Of a stretch of 64,000 nt of DNA, positions 33,955 to 45,521 are shown one piece after another. The stretch lies in NCBI RefSeq assembly GCF_000208865.1, contig NC_018394.1, forward strand, positions 2,603,297 through 2,667,296, read 5' to 3'. Under the pieces are notes generated by a model. It was not told where the DNA came from and did no database searches. It saw only the letters and a list, made by a program, of their open reading frames with translations. Position 1 is the stretch's first letter. Every line of letters starts with the position of its first letter. The position numbers were made by a program, and so were the translations under genes. The DNA is from Neospora caninum Liverpool. Its lineage: Eukaryota > Apicomplexa > Conoidasida > Eucoccidiorida > Sarcocystidae.

Positions 33955-34491
33955 ATGGACATATACACCGAAGCCGATAAACGGCTTTTTATGTCTGCTG
34001 CTCTCGAGGAGGCACGGAGCGCGCTACAAGAGGGTGAAGTACCCGTTGGCTGTGTGCTCGTGGACTCCAGGACACGGCAGGTTGTGGCCAAGGGCCGAAA
34101 CGCAACAAATCGAACGAAAAATGCAACAAGACACTGCGAGCTAGAAGCACTGGATGCTTACATGGCACGGTTTCCACCCACAAGAATCGGCGACAGTGAA
34201 GCACCGGTTGACATGTCCTCTATCGATTTATTCGTGACGTGTGAGCCGTGTGTCATGTGCGCCGTTGCTCTCCAGTGTAGTGGTATCAAACGAGTTTTTT
34301 ATGGGTGCGGAAACGATCGATTCGGAGGATGTGGTTCTGTGTTGAGCTTCCATAAAAAGCTCTCCGCACACTGGACAGGCCTCGAATGCTGTCCGGGGAT
34401 TTTCAGGGAGGAGGCCATTGATCTCTTACGTTCGTTTTACTCGCGTGGAAATCCCAACGCTCCCGAAGAGAAAAGACATCGCAAGACTTAA
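33955..34491 (+). CDS. ADAT2: tRNA-specific adenosine deaminase, ADAT2/TadA type
   Basis: A single intronless exon of 178 residues. The zinc-dependent deaminase core is complete: VPVGCVLVD, then the catalytic HCELEALDAYMARF (His ligand and Glu proton shuttle) and SIDLFVTCEPCVMCAVALQC (two Cys zinc ligands), followed by RVFYGCGNDRFGGCGSVL. This matches the catalytic subunit that converts adenosine 34 to inosine in tRNA anticodons, normally as a heterodimer with ADAT3. The Glu in HCE marks the catalytic rather than the ADAT3-type partner. The start ATG is 181 bp after the TFIIA stop, a tight same-strand spacing for this window. Confidence 0.94.
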   Translation: MDIYTEADKRLFMSAALEEARSALQEGEVPVGCVLVDSRTRQVVAKGRNATNRTKNATRHCELEALDAYMARFPPTRIGDSEAPVDMSSIDLFVTCEPCVMCAVALQCSGIKRVFYGCGNDRFGGCGSVLSFHKKLSAHWTGLECCPGIFREEAIDLLRSFYSRGNPNAPEEKRHRKT

Positions 34492-37400
34492 TCCACAATC
34501 TCGGAACGACATCCGGGGAGGTTTGACGTCCCCGCGGCTTGCATGTCAAGTAAGGGGTGAAATCTGCCTGGAATCAAACTGACTACCGGGTGTTAGATTG
34601 TGACAAAGATCTTCTGCAACTGCGAGGCAACTGGATGAACAAACGTGGCGAATTTCCCGTTTGTCATTACCTGTGGCCACGAGCGGGTTCCAGCTGTTTG
34701 TAGTGGATGAGAAGAATGATTAACCTCTCAGTGTGTCACCGCCTCCACAGCATCTCTTCGTCTACGACTGCTCCGCAAGACTTGATCTGCAGTAGACCGG
34801 AAAGGCCCCGAAGTGGCGTCACAGGCTGCGGTAACCGAAGCCGCTATATAGCAAAGAAGAATTCCTTTCGCGCTGACCGCACATGCGTAAGAAGACTGCA
34901 ACAGAGTATTCAGACGCTTCAGAGTCTGCATCGGAGCCAGAGTCTGCTATTAAAAATTGGTCGCTGCAGACCGAAGCAGTTTATCATTTGACGCACTGTG
35001 GCTTCCCCCCGGTGGCCAACCAGCTGTTAGCTCGGTTCGTAGAAAGAACTGAACTGCAGCAGACTATCCCCGGAATGCATACTCTCCATCACACTTCAGT
35101 ACGCGGTAGACGCTGAGATACTTATAAAATGCGAGGTTTTTTTAAGGCAACGGGCAAAAACCCATGGACGTCCCGGTGCTGGAATGGCGGCCGCACGGAG
35201 TATGGCAGTGAAATGCGACTGACTCGGCGGTTGTGTGACGGTGTGCAGGAGGCATCAGGGGTTGGTATCGCTGTTTGCAGAAAAACGTGATTGGAAAAGA
35301 AGGCGGAAAGCATACTTTTCATCCGCTGCGACAAGGATATGTCTACTTGCGGGGCCCGAGTCTCCCCCCAAGCGGTCGACATAGAGCGTCACAATTTCTG
35401 TTGTTGCACAGGCTGGACTTCTACTTGGCTGTACACTAAATACGAAGAAGCCGACCAACCGTACGCCTACCAAAAAGACCGGGAAATACGACTATTTCTC
35501 CCTTACCACTTTCTTCAGCAAGTAGCCATCCCCCCTTCGATCCCCCTTTCGATGGCTGCACGTGTCTAGATTGTGCTTTTGCGCATGCCGTTTGTGGCGG
35601 CCCAGCCTCACCCCCCTGCAGAGTACTCACACGTAAAATCAATCCTGGGGGGGGGGTTGGTGGAGGGGTACTAGGGCGGTCTCTCGCCCCGTGTGTCCTC
35701 TCCCAGCACCAACCCGTTGCAAGCTAGGACATTTTCCGTGAGACGAGCGAAGAGACGAAGCACGACTCACTGCGCCGATTGACGTGAACGCCGTGTCTGA
35801 GGATGAGGACTGAGTTCCGGCCGCCATTTCACAGCGCTGGCGGCTGTTCTATTTGTCTCTAGTATCATTTAGTGAGGTCCAATAATTGGATGCCTTCTTT
35901 GTGGCTGAATATCGCGTTCACAAAAGCCCTTTTTGCGGGAGCCGCCTCCTTTCCCCTCAAGCGGCCTCCATGGTTCAGTGGCTGAACAAATCGGTTGACC
36001 GTCCTCCCCTGGAAACGGTTTTCCGTCTATGAAGAAGACAACGCGCCCCCACGACAACAAAATAGGGAAAAACTCGAGAGACTTGTCCTTCTGTTGCCTG
36101 TGGTTCCGTTGCCTCCGCTATTCGCCACACCGGCTGCGAGAGATCGAACATCTGGAATATGCGCGAGCATTCGGCTGTCACAACACACTGCGTTTACCGA
36201 CGTATTGATTTAAACCTCTACTTCTCCAGTGAATGTCATTTTCTTCTCTGTGTTACTGAATATGTCACTTGCGATAGCAGCAACCACAATCAGGCGGCTC
36301 CTCGAAACTCTTCTTTTTTTGTTCGCTGTTTCCCGGTCTTCGTCCTGTGAACGTGGTAGCGGCCCGAAACGCGTGAGGCCCTCGCTGAATACACCGGGGC
36401 GGCTACTTTGCGTTGCCGGCCCAGCCTCAATATCTTTTTGGGTGTTGCCCCGAGGGTGTGTAGAGAAGAGGGTAAGAAATTACAGGCGTCTGTGTCTGAA
36501 ATTGCTTGCTTCTCTCTTTCTGTGGCTTCTCTTCTTGTCTCTTCAGTTGGGCTCCAGGGAGCATGAATGGCATGAACGCGGCGCCAAATCCGTATTTGAT
36601 TCGTCCTGGACGGCCGAACAGACACATGCTTACATGCTGTTGTTGCACATCTTTTCTTTCGAGATCGTTTTTCTGTTTGTCGATACCGTCATTCTTTCCG
36701 CTGGAAAACGCATCCCATCGTCAGCGGGAAAGGGACTGAAAAAATCGCGATTTCTCTGATTGCAGATTCCCCCCCCCCCCAAAGTGGAACAGGACACGCC
36801 TGCTTGCGGCCAAAGCTCCAGAGCTGCTGCTCTGCAGCAGCAACCAAGCAGTACTTGTGGAGCAGCTTGCGTCACGAAATGGACCTATGCGTCTTCATGT
36901 TGGAAGACACGTCGGGTACCGACAACGTGTGTGCATTCTTTCTGAGCGAGGTGAGGGTTTCGTCTCGCATCCGGGCACCGGAGTCACCCTCAGGGGTAAA
37001 GCGTGGCCCGTTTTTCCTTTGAAAGGAGTCACGCCTTCCGCCACTGTACGATGTCTCCATCTTCCGTTCTGGGTAGCTCCTTCTCAGCTACTCACCTTGA
37101 AAGACGCCGTGGCCGCTCCTGACTTGGCATGTCGACGTTGTTTTTTCTACGCCCCGCGCCGTGTTATTCTCTGTGGGCCTCGGGCCGCACGGCCTGCGAC
37201 TGTCCCCGGCCTCAGGGGGGGACCGAATTAGAAACCTGGAGATTTTGGCGCTCCGTGCCTTGTGTGTTTGTGTGCATGTCGTCGGCCTTGGCTCCCTGCC
37301 GCCTCACAATCCGCCTGCGTGGCTGGGCCATCATCATCTCATCCCGCGCGAGTTTTTTGAGCTTCAGGATATTTTCGGGGTGATCTTTTTTTGCTTGAAC

Positions 37401-37531
37401 ATCCACCGACCACAGGAGACTTCCAGCAGTTTCCGCGAGACCTCAAAGCCCTCATTCGCTGCACGCAGTGTGGGGACTCCGAATGTGTGCGTCATGTCAC
37501 TTGAGCAAAGGTTGCAGAGTCCCCGGTCACC
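34492..37531. other. 3 kb same-strand spacer before the CCR4 gene
   Basis: Contains a G run near 35647 and a 12-C run at 36769-36780. Open frames at 34883-35116 and 36229-36759 have no supporting motif or splice partners. It probably holds the ADAT2 3' UTR and the CCR4 promoter and long 5' UTR. Confidence 0.5.
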
Positions 37532-40500
37532 ATGACTGCTTCCGCTTTTCCCCCCGTCCTTCAGCGCCCGTGTGCCACGCTTCTGCAACAGCATCCTCAC
37601 ACTTCTAGCTCTTTTGTGTCCTCTATGGAAGGGTCAACTGCTCCTGCGTCCAGCGCCCATAGTGATCACAGTCATCCGCTCGCGCGTTCTGGGTCTGTCG
37701 AGGAACCAGCCACAGGCGACCCAACGCAAGGCTCCTGTCAGCTGCGGGCGAACGATGTGGATGGCCCAGCAAGTGGCCGAAACCGCCCGACGAGAAGGCC
37801 GGCGTCTGAGGGGCAAAGCCAGTCTTTCGCGTCCCATTTCCTTCCCGACTTCAGCGAACCTGCGGAGACAGCGCCCGAGCGCGCTGACGGCACGAGGGAA
37901 TCTCCTGACCCGGCACCGCACGTTCCACCCAATGTAAGAGACGCTTCCCGAATCTGGAATTTCTCTGTCCCCAGAGGCAGCGCTGAAAATCCAAGTACGA
38001 CTGCGTCCGCGTGTGGGAAGAGTCCCCGATCTCCAAACCGCGGCCACGGCGTAGGCGTGCCGCAGGAAGCGAATTCTTGTTCGGCGCCGCCCTCCGCGGG
38101 CCGGGCGGCCCCGCCCGTTGTTGGGGAAGGCCCCGTGGCTTCCGGTGACGTTGCGGATGTTGACTCGGACAGGAGCGGCTTCAGAGCGGCGGGCGCTGAC
38201 AACACCGCTGGAGCTGGAACCGCAGGCAGTGAAGCTGATGGTGGATCGGCTGCGAAAGGTGCTACACCGTCGCGGAGCGGCGAGGCGACAGAGAGCGGCG
38301 TCCCGCCTTCTCCAGAAAACAGTCGTGGCGTGGATTCGCCAGAGAGCGATCAAGGCGGGGGTCCGGAGAGTCGAGCACACGACGGGCCGACAGGCAAGGG
38401 TGCGGGGGCGAATCGAGTTTACACACGAGAGCACGAGAAGAAGGATCTGGCATCTCCGTCCGCGGCCACGCCAGGGCCAAGTGCGGCAGGCGGAGCAGAG
38501 TTGCTGCGGTGCGATCTGATGTGGATTGCTTCCGGAAACAAGGGCGGTCTCATCACTCCTGTGGAGGACTGCGAGCTCCACCCGATCGTAATCATTCGCG
38601 ACCGGCAAGGCAGGGTGTTCGACGACGACGAAGAGAGTGAAGAGAACCCGATCGGGAAGTCGTCCCATATCTTCTTCCGGTGGATGCGGGGACCACCTCG
38701 AGCTGTATGTACATTCCACCCTCAGCGCGCAGCTTGCTTGCAGTGCGTCGTGACGCTGCGTTGTTTCTGCTGCTATGACTGCTTTCGGAAAGGGTACAAG
38801 CAGCTGCACAAATTCTACCGGACTCGCGGGCTCTCCTCGATCCTCCCCCATCCGAATTCGCACACCTACGGCGTCCCTTGCCGCCCGTTTGACTGGAATG
38901 ACTTTGACTCAAATCGCCAGTTCGACACTCAGCACCTGGCTCTTCTGAAGCAAGCCGGACTGGTCACGGCTGAAGGTGAGCAGGAAAGCTGGAAACCGGT
39001 CTCCACGTGCCGCAATTACACGCCGTCAAAGGCGGATGTTGGCCATCAGTTACGGCTCGAAACACTGGTTGTTGACCGGCAGACGCTGGCGCAGCTTCTT
39101 GAGGACAGCCGGTCCCGTCAGAGCAACAGGCGGAAAAGTCGAGAGAAAAGGGAAGCTGCCGGCGCAGCTGAGGAAGACAGGGACGCGAGCACGGGTGCGA
39201 ATGGCCATTGTGACCGAGGCTTCACGGAGCGGCAAGCCGGCGACCGATCCAGTGGCCCAGACAGCGAGCCTAAAAAAAATAACGGCCCATGTCCGGACTC
39301 GGAGGGAACTGACGGAGGGACACACTCATCACAACCGGGGGAGAGCGCGCGGCGACCGTCCGCTGATGTGTCCAGCGACGGGCGCTCAGGACGAGGCCGG
39401 CAGTCGGAGAAAAGTGAGGCAGTTCGGGAGCTCTCGACCGCGTGTCCCGACGAGAATCGGAGTGCCGAGGGGATCGCTGCGGAGTCTTCGAGGAACCGTC
39501 GAGCGCCAGCAGGCAGCGACGCAAGCGCCGGCAGCAGCGCAGGCGCGACGGGCGGAGAGGATCGGGATGGAGACGTCCCCGCATCCGGAGATGCCGCTTC
39601 GCGTAGTGTCCTTGGCAACCGGGAGTCCGTGGATATGGCAGAGGCCGCTGCAGTCGCGTGGGCTGCGGCCTCGCTCCATGATTCCAGTCACTATCGCCAA
39701 GTGTTGACTGGCTGTTGCGTTCCCACTGTCGATACTGTTCCGCGCCGCAGGCGACGACTGGCCTCTGTCCCGCATCTTCCGCCTGTCCACGGAGTCGCGG
39801 CGCACGGGGCGGGGTTGCACGGGCTAGCTGCGCTTTCTCTCCAGCGCCCTGCCCACCCGACCCACGAAGTTCGTGGCCTTCCTGACGGGAGTCTGCACGT
39901 GCCGAACGCTCATCTTGACGCGTTTCCGGGGCCGACCAGCAGAAGTGCTGGAGCGACACGGGATCGGCTCTTTTCGCCCATCGACGACATGGCAGTGTAC
40001 GCTCCAGTAGGCGCAGAGACGGGGTCGGCACTGAGTGACGGGTCCTCTCTCGCCGGAAGCGTCGCCTTTGGCTCCAGCGCAGGCGCGGGCTCCTACACCA
40101 GTTTGGGCTCCTTCGGGGACGCGTCCAGTTTCTCTTCGTCGGCATTTGGATTCGGCAGGTCGGCGAGCGGTCTCTGCACGTACGCGCCCGGAGGAGGGAA
40201 CGTCGCTGGGAATCTCCTGCCTTCGTACGAAGCGAACGGGTTGAGTGGCCAAGCGGCGGCGAGCGTCCCGGGAGGATTCTACCAGAACAGAGCAGGACCG
40301 AGCTCGCGCGCTCCCTCGAGTCGCGAGGGCGGGGTTCTCGAAGGCGACGGCGCGTGCCACGGCGCACACGGCGGATTCGACTCCGAAAGCGACTGCTGTC
40401 TAAGCCCAGAGGGTAGCTTCGCCAGTCGCGGGGAGACACCAGGCGGGCACGGCAGCGGATCCAACAGCCGGTGTGAAAGTCGACACAGCAGCGCGTCCGC

Positions 40501-43500
40501 TCGCGATGAGCTTCGCCCCGAAGATGCGGAACAATTCAACGTCAGCGTCATGACCTGGAACGTCCTCGCTGAACTTTACGGGACGCTCGACGCCTTCCCG
40601 CACTGCGACGCGTACATGCTCGCGTGGCCCTACCGGAGGCAACGGATTCTCGACGAGATCCTCACGCACAATCCCGATGTCGTCTGTCTTCAGGTAAGGC
40701 CGCGAGCGTGTCCAGATGCCGCGCAGAAAAGGAGGTTCCCTCTCTGCCCGGGACCGATGCCGATTGCTGCTCCCAGAGGCATTTTCTTTTCGGCAGAGTG
40801 GAACGGGACCGTCGCGCTTTCTCTGAGAGAGAAACGACACGGCCCTTGTCTTTTTTCACGTGGACGTGTGAGCTGAGGAAGATTTCAGGAGCTCGGCGTG
40901 GGCTTTGGCTTGGTGTAGGGCGTTCTGTTTCCACTCGTGTGCGTCACTGTGCGAGCATCGCGGCGCATTCGCGTGCCGTTTCGCTTTGTGTTGCGTCTTA
41001 GGAGGTTCAAAGTGAGCATTTTGAGGACTTTTTTCTTCCGGAGCTGGCTCGCCACGGGTACAACGGGATGTACAAACAGAAGACGATGGAGATTTTCACC
41101 AGCGGAAGTGGGAAGAAGAGCGGAGGCAAGTTCACCATGGATGGATGCGCGACGTTCTATCGGAAGTCAAAGTTCACCATCGTGGATCAGTGCGGCCTGG
41201 AATTCAGCCAACTGATCAAGCAGGCGTCGCGGGAGCAACTGCCCCGTCAGCTGCAGAGACAGGCCGTCAGACGTCTCTTAAAAGACAACGTCGCGCTTCT
41301 GCTTCTTCTGGAGGTGAAGAACGAGGGCGACGCTCGCGCGGCGGCTGCAGCCGAAGAGACGGAACGCGGCCGCGACACCGGAACTCGGCGCAGTGACGGC
41401 AACCGAAGCAGCAGCGACAGCCGAGCCCTGTCTGCGTCCACTGCGCGGCCGTGGCTGAATCCAGCGAGCTCTTCGTCGCCGGATTCGGCAACTCCGCCGC
41501 TGTCAAGGGGGCGTGTGCATGCGGCGACTGGTCTGGAAGGCGGAGGCGTCCTTGGCGGGGCGAATCGTGCAGAGTCGGAAAATCCGAGAGGCAGTCGAGA
41601 TGCTGGGGTGGAAACGGACGCGGAGCCTGTTCGCTCGACGCTTCGGGCGAATGCTCCCGCGTGGGAGGCGTCCCGGGTCTTCGACAGTCTCGCGAACAGC
41701 AGTGGCATCGCAGGAGGGCTGCAGTGGGGGTGCACGTCGGGAGCGAGCAGTGCAGATGGCGGCAGTCCGTCCGGCCCGCGGAAACTCCTCCTCGTGGCCA
41801 ATACACACATCGTCGCCAATCCCGAGTCGAATGACGTGAAAATCTGGCAGGCGCAAACACTGGTTGGGTAGGCACACAGACCACGAAAGCGACGGAGATG
41901 GCCCTTTGCGACACAGCAGAAGGGCGTGAACTGAACAAATTTTGGGGCGCTTCCAGTGGACGCGAGGGGTCGGTGAGGGCGCAAGTTCCCCACTCCGGTC
42001 CGGCGCTCCGGTCCCAGCAGAGGGGAAGACGGTGCGCGCTGCTGTGCACTTCGGGCTGGCGCGTGTCACGAGCCGACCCGGACCAGCCCCAAGTTGCTGG
42101 CTCTTTCTGCTTTTCAGCAAGGCGTTTTTCCCGGCGAAATGTGCAAAAGTCCCAAAGATCGGGCATCTGCATGAATGCGTCGACCCGTTGAGTCGCCTAG
42201 GCAGAAAGAAGGAAACAGCAAAGGCAGGGGAGACGCGAGAAGGGGTGGAGATCGATAAGGGCGTCCGCGTCGACACAACGAAGATCGATGCCCGAGACGG
42301 AGATTGCGCTGAAAACACAGACCCGCAGGTCTGGAGCTTGTTTATACCTGCACCATCTGTGTCTTGTGCGGCTGGGACTGTTTTCAGGATGATCGAGAAG
42401 TATCTGCTGGCGTTTCGCCCTCCAACGTATCTCGATTCGCCGTGTCTCACACCGGCTGTCGTTTTATGCGGCGACTTCAACAGCACGCCAGATAGCGCGG
42501 TCTACCAGTTGTTAGTGACGGGCCGATGCGACCGGCAGCACACGGACCTCGCCTCGGATCGACACGGACTTCTTGCGGAACTGAATCTTGGACACAACAT
42601 CCCACTGAAGTCAGGCTACGCAGTGGTAAGAACAGAGGAAGCAAGACGACGCGTCAAAAGAGCAAAGTATCGCGAAGTTTGTCGGGGAGCAGTCGCCTGT
42701 GGGTGGCCCTTCGATTCCCCCGCCGACCGGGCTTCGGATCATGTTTGGATCTCTCTGTGGGGAGACTGCTTTTTCAGAGCAAAGCGCTAAAGGACGGTTT
42801 GGATCCACACGATTTCTATGCCTTGCGACAATCGGAGCCGGAGTTTACCAACTACACGGGGAACTACACGGGCTGCCTGGATTACCTGTTCTTCACCGAC
42901 ACCATGCTGCGGGTTCGCGAGATTCTCGAGCCGGTCGACAGCAAACAGCTTTTCCGGGTAGGCGAGGCCTGTCATCGTCAACTCCGTCTCTCTCTGGCGG
43001 ACATGGGCATGGAAGCGAGAGTTTCATCCTCACCACAACGCCATCTGGACAACGTCGCTTCGGATATGGCTCTCTGAGGGTAGCTAAGTGCCGCGTTAGA
43101 TACCCTGAGACCAGCACGAGGCCGCCACCAGGCATATTTCGCTGGCGCTTCCATCTGCTCACCACCGTGCATGCGTGCCTCATCGGCGTCGCGCGATGCT
43201 CGGTTCGCTCGACTGCAGCTGGCAAGCAGCCGCGGTGCAAAAACATCTGGAGGTTGGTTTTTTCAGCTGCTGGAATGTCGTGCTTAGTGGGCTCGACGTC
43301 TTTCGGAATTTTCGCTGGCGATTCTTCCCCGTCCCCCTTCAACCTGTTTCGGCAGCTGCAGAAGACCCATGCATACACTTCCTTTCGCCCCGTCTGTCTG
43401 TGATGCTTGTGGATTATGTCAGGAAGCTCGGCAACTGCAGCTCTTGCATCAAGCGCTTCCGAGCCCTCTGCGACCGTCAGACCACATTCCTCTCCTTTGC

Positions 43501-43521
43501 AAGTTTGAGTGGATTCAGTGA
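37532..43521 (+). CDS. CCR4: CCR4-type mRNA deadenylase (endonuclease/exonuclease/phosphatase fold)
   Basis: Exons 37532-40693, 41002-41867, 42388-42625, 42778-42957 and 43441-43521 (TGA), about 1508 residues. The first 330 residues are low-complexity. A conserved module follows (WIASGNKGGLITP ... FFRWMRGPPRAVCTFHP, then CLQCVVTLRCFCCYDCF), Cys-rich and possibly metal-binding, then another long disordered stretch. The nuclease core starts near residue 1005: VMTWNVLAELYG, VVCLQEVQSEHFEDFF (catalytic Glu from the exon 1-2 junction), DGCATFYRKSKF, LLLVANTHIVANP, VVLCGDFNSTPDSAV, YTGCLDYLFFTD and LPSPLRPSDHIPLLCKFE (catalytic His). About 150 low-complexity residues interrupt the core before the NTH motif. 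No leucine-rich repeats are present, unlike fungal and animal CCR4. Role: poly(A) shortening in the CCR4-NOT complex. Confidence 0.93.
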
Positions 43522-45521
43522 ACACCGACTCTCTGCTGAAAGGGGATGTGCGCCCGTTGCGCGATGGCTCGCTGGTTGTTGCGTGTCTGCTCGAAAATAT
43601 CACGTGGAAGTGAGATAATGCCAGGCTGTCGAAACGCGCGGTAGCTGGGTTTAATGTTGTGGTCAAGAGTTTTGATTGGTAAGGCTCCGTCGAGATCGTT
43701 CCAGCTCAGAGGATTCCATCTCCCGTGTAAGTGTGTATAATTCGCGTTGCAAGTGCGATGGCGATGGAAACCCCATCGGCGACGCACCAGAGAATGCGTG
43801 GAACTGGGTGGACGGTGGAGGGCCGATCAGTGACTGAGATTTCGTCTCTCTTCGTTTTTCCTAGTGAGGAGAGGATTGGTGAACAACCTTTTTTTGACGC
43901 CGCAGAAGGGCCCTAATCGTTTTCGTTGGAGACTCGAATCTGAGGCTGTGTACAGGGACGCCAGGAAACGGAACTGTCGAGGGGGTGCGTAGTTCGACGT
44001 TTGTCGTTTCAGCGGCGCGACACCGGCTGGTTTACCTCAAACGTCGCCACGGCATCAGCAACAGGCCCCGCTAGAGACAGCAGTTCGTTCCCTGATCCCC
44101 ATGTGCGACGCCCGTATCGCCGACGCCGCTAGTGAGGTAATTCCACTTTGCTGCCAAAGTAGGCAAGTTATGTCGAACCGGCCAGGCGTCTCTTTAACAA
44201 TAGAGTTTGGCTTGTAGAAACGAAGCCTCGCGTCAATTCACACAAATCGCAATGCTGTCGCACTGCGTCGAGGCAGGATCGCGCCGCTGGCCGATCCGGC
44301 AGAAAAGCGTGGAAACTCAAGGGCTTGGCACTCCGCACGCAGTGATCCTTCCCCCGGCTTTTCGGGTGTTTGCGCTCTCTCTTGCTCGTTAGTTCTCGCT
44401 TGCACCATCAAAAACGTAGAAACCGATTTTCGGGCAGAGGCAGCCACCGGTGCTTCGAAGAATCGCCGAGGTACGGCAAGCACACTGCTGAGTGCTTGTC
44501 GCACCTCTAGTTTCTGTCTCGGCCGGCTGAGAGTTTTGAGGCCAGAGTTTACGGAGAACCACGGAATGCATCACGGTTCGATGTACCAGCCTCCCACATA
44601 CACTCCCACTAGAGTTAAGCCGACGGCCGGTAAAATACAGGCAGTCGTCCTTCTGTTGTAGATCAACAAACAGCAGTCCTCACCTATGCTAGGAGACCAC
44701 ATGTAGTGTGGCGGAACAGACGTCAAGAGAAACTGCCAAGCCCACAACGATGTGGTGAAAGTCCCCTGTCCGTCTCCTGGCGCACAGGTTTTCTGTGCCC
44801 TGGTGTCAAGTTCTTTTTCCCCCCGTTCTTCCCTCTGCGACGGCGGATGACATCCGCCAGGCGCCTCGACAATACATGGAATAAATTTAGAGCATCCCCG
44901 AGCATATCTTTACTACAGAAGATAAATCCACAGAAATATTTGCTAAGATAGCTCCATGTGAAAATACACAACGGACCTGACAAAAAACTCACCAGAAAAT
45001 CATATATGCAATTGCTCGGAGAAGAGTGCGCGGGTCTTCTCGCGCGCGCGGCTCCACAGCTGGACCTTTGTTGCTGCTAGTGGGATTGATGGGACTGATC
45101 CAGTTTTAACGCGTGTAAACTATCGCCGCTCGTGCTGGGAAGACTGCGCTCGCTTGTCGCTGTCGACAATTCCAAATCTCCACGGCAGCAACCGAATCAG
45201 CCCTTCGGCAGCGGGGGATAACGGCTGTTCAGGCTGCGCCTCGACACGTTCAAGCATCATTCGTTATTGTGGTGGCCGGAGTGACCCAATGTGCAAATTT
45301 CCCACGCCAGAGACGCTCGCCGTTCCCCGTCAGGCGCAACCAGGAACAGGGAAAGAAAGGCGAGAGACAACTCCGCATCCGTTAAATTCCTTTCACGAAA
45401 GGGACAACGATCAAGACTAACTTGATGAAAGGGTAAGGTACGAGTGAGGCTGTATGTGCACCGCGCCCACATGTTCCCGCAAGCGTCAATCCGTGGGCGT
45501 TGTGGGCACGAACAGGGCTGA
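43522..45521. other. Convergent intergenic region, no gene seen
   Basis: Two kilobases between the CCR4 and HPPK-DHPS stop codons. Only short open frames without motifs are present. It should contain both 3' UTRs. Confidence 0.55.

Noticed and set aside
34883..35116. 77-codon open frame starting MRKKTATEYSDASES
   Set aside because: Short, no motif, no splice partner, and in a spacer; could be chance or an upstream open frame.
39270..40439. 389-codon minus-strand open frame
   Set aside because: Antisense shadow of the GC-rich CCR4 first exon; Arg-rich translation without motifs.
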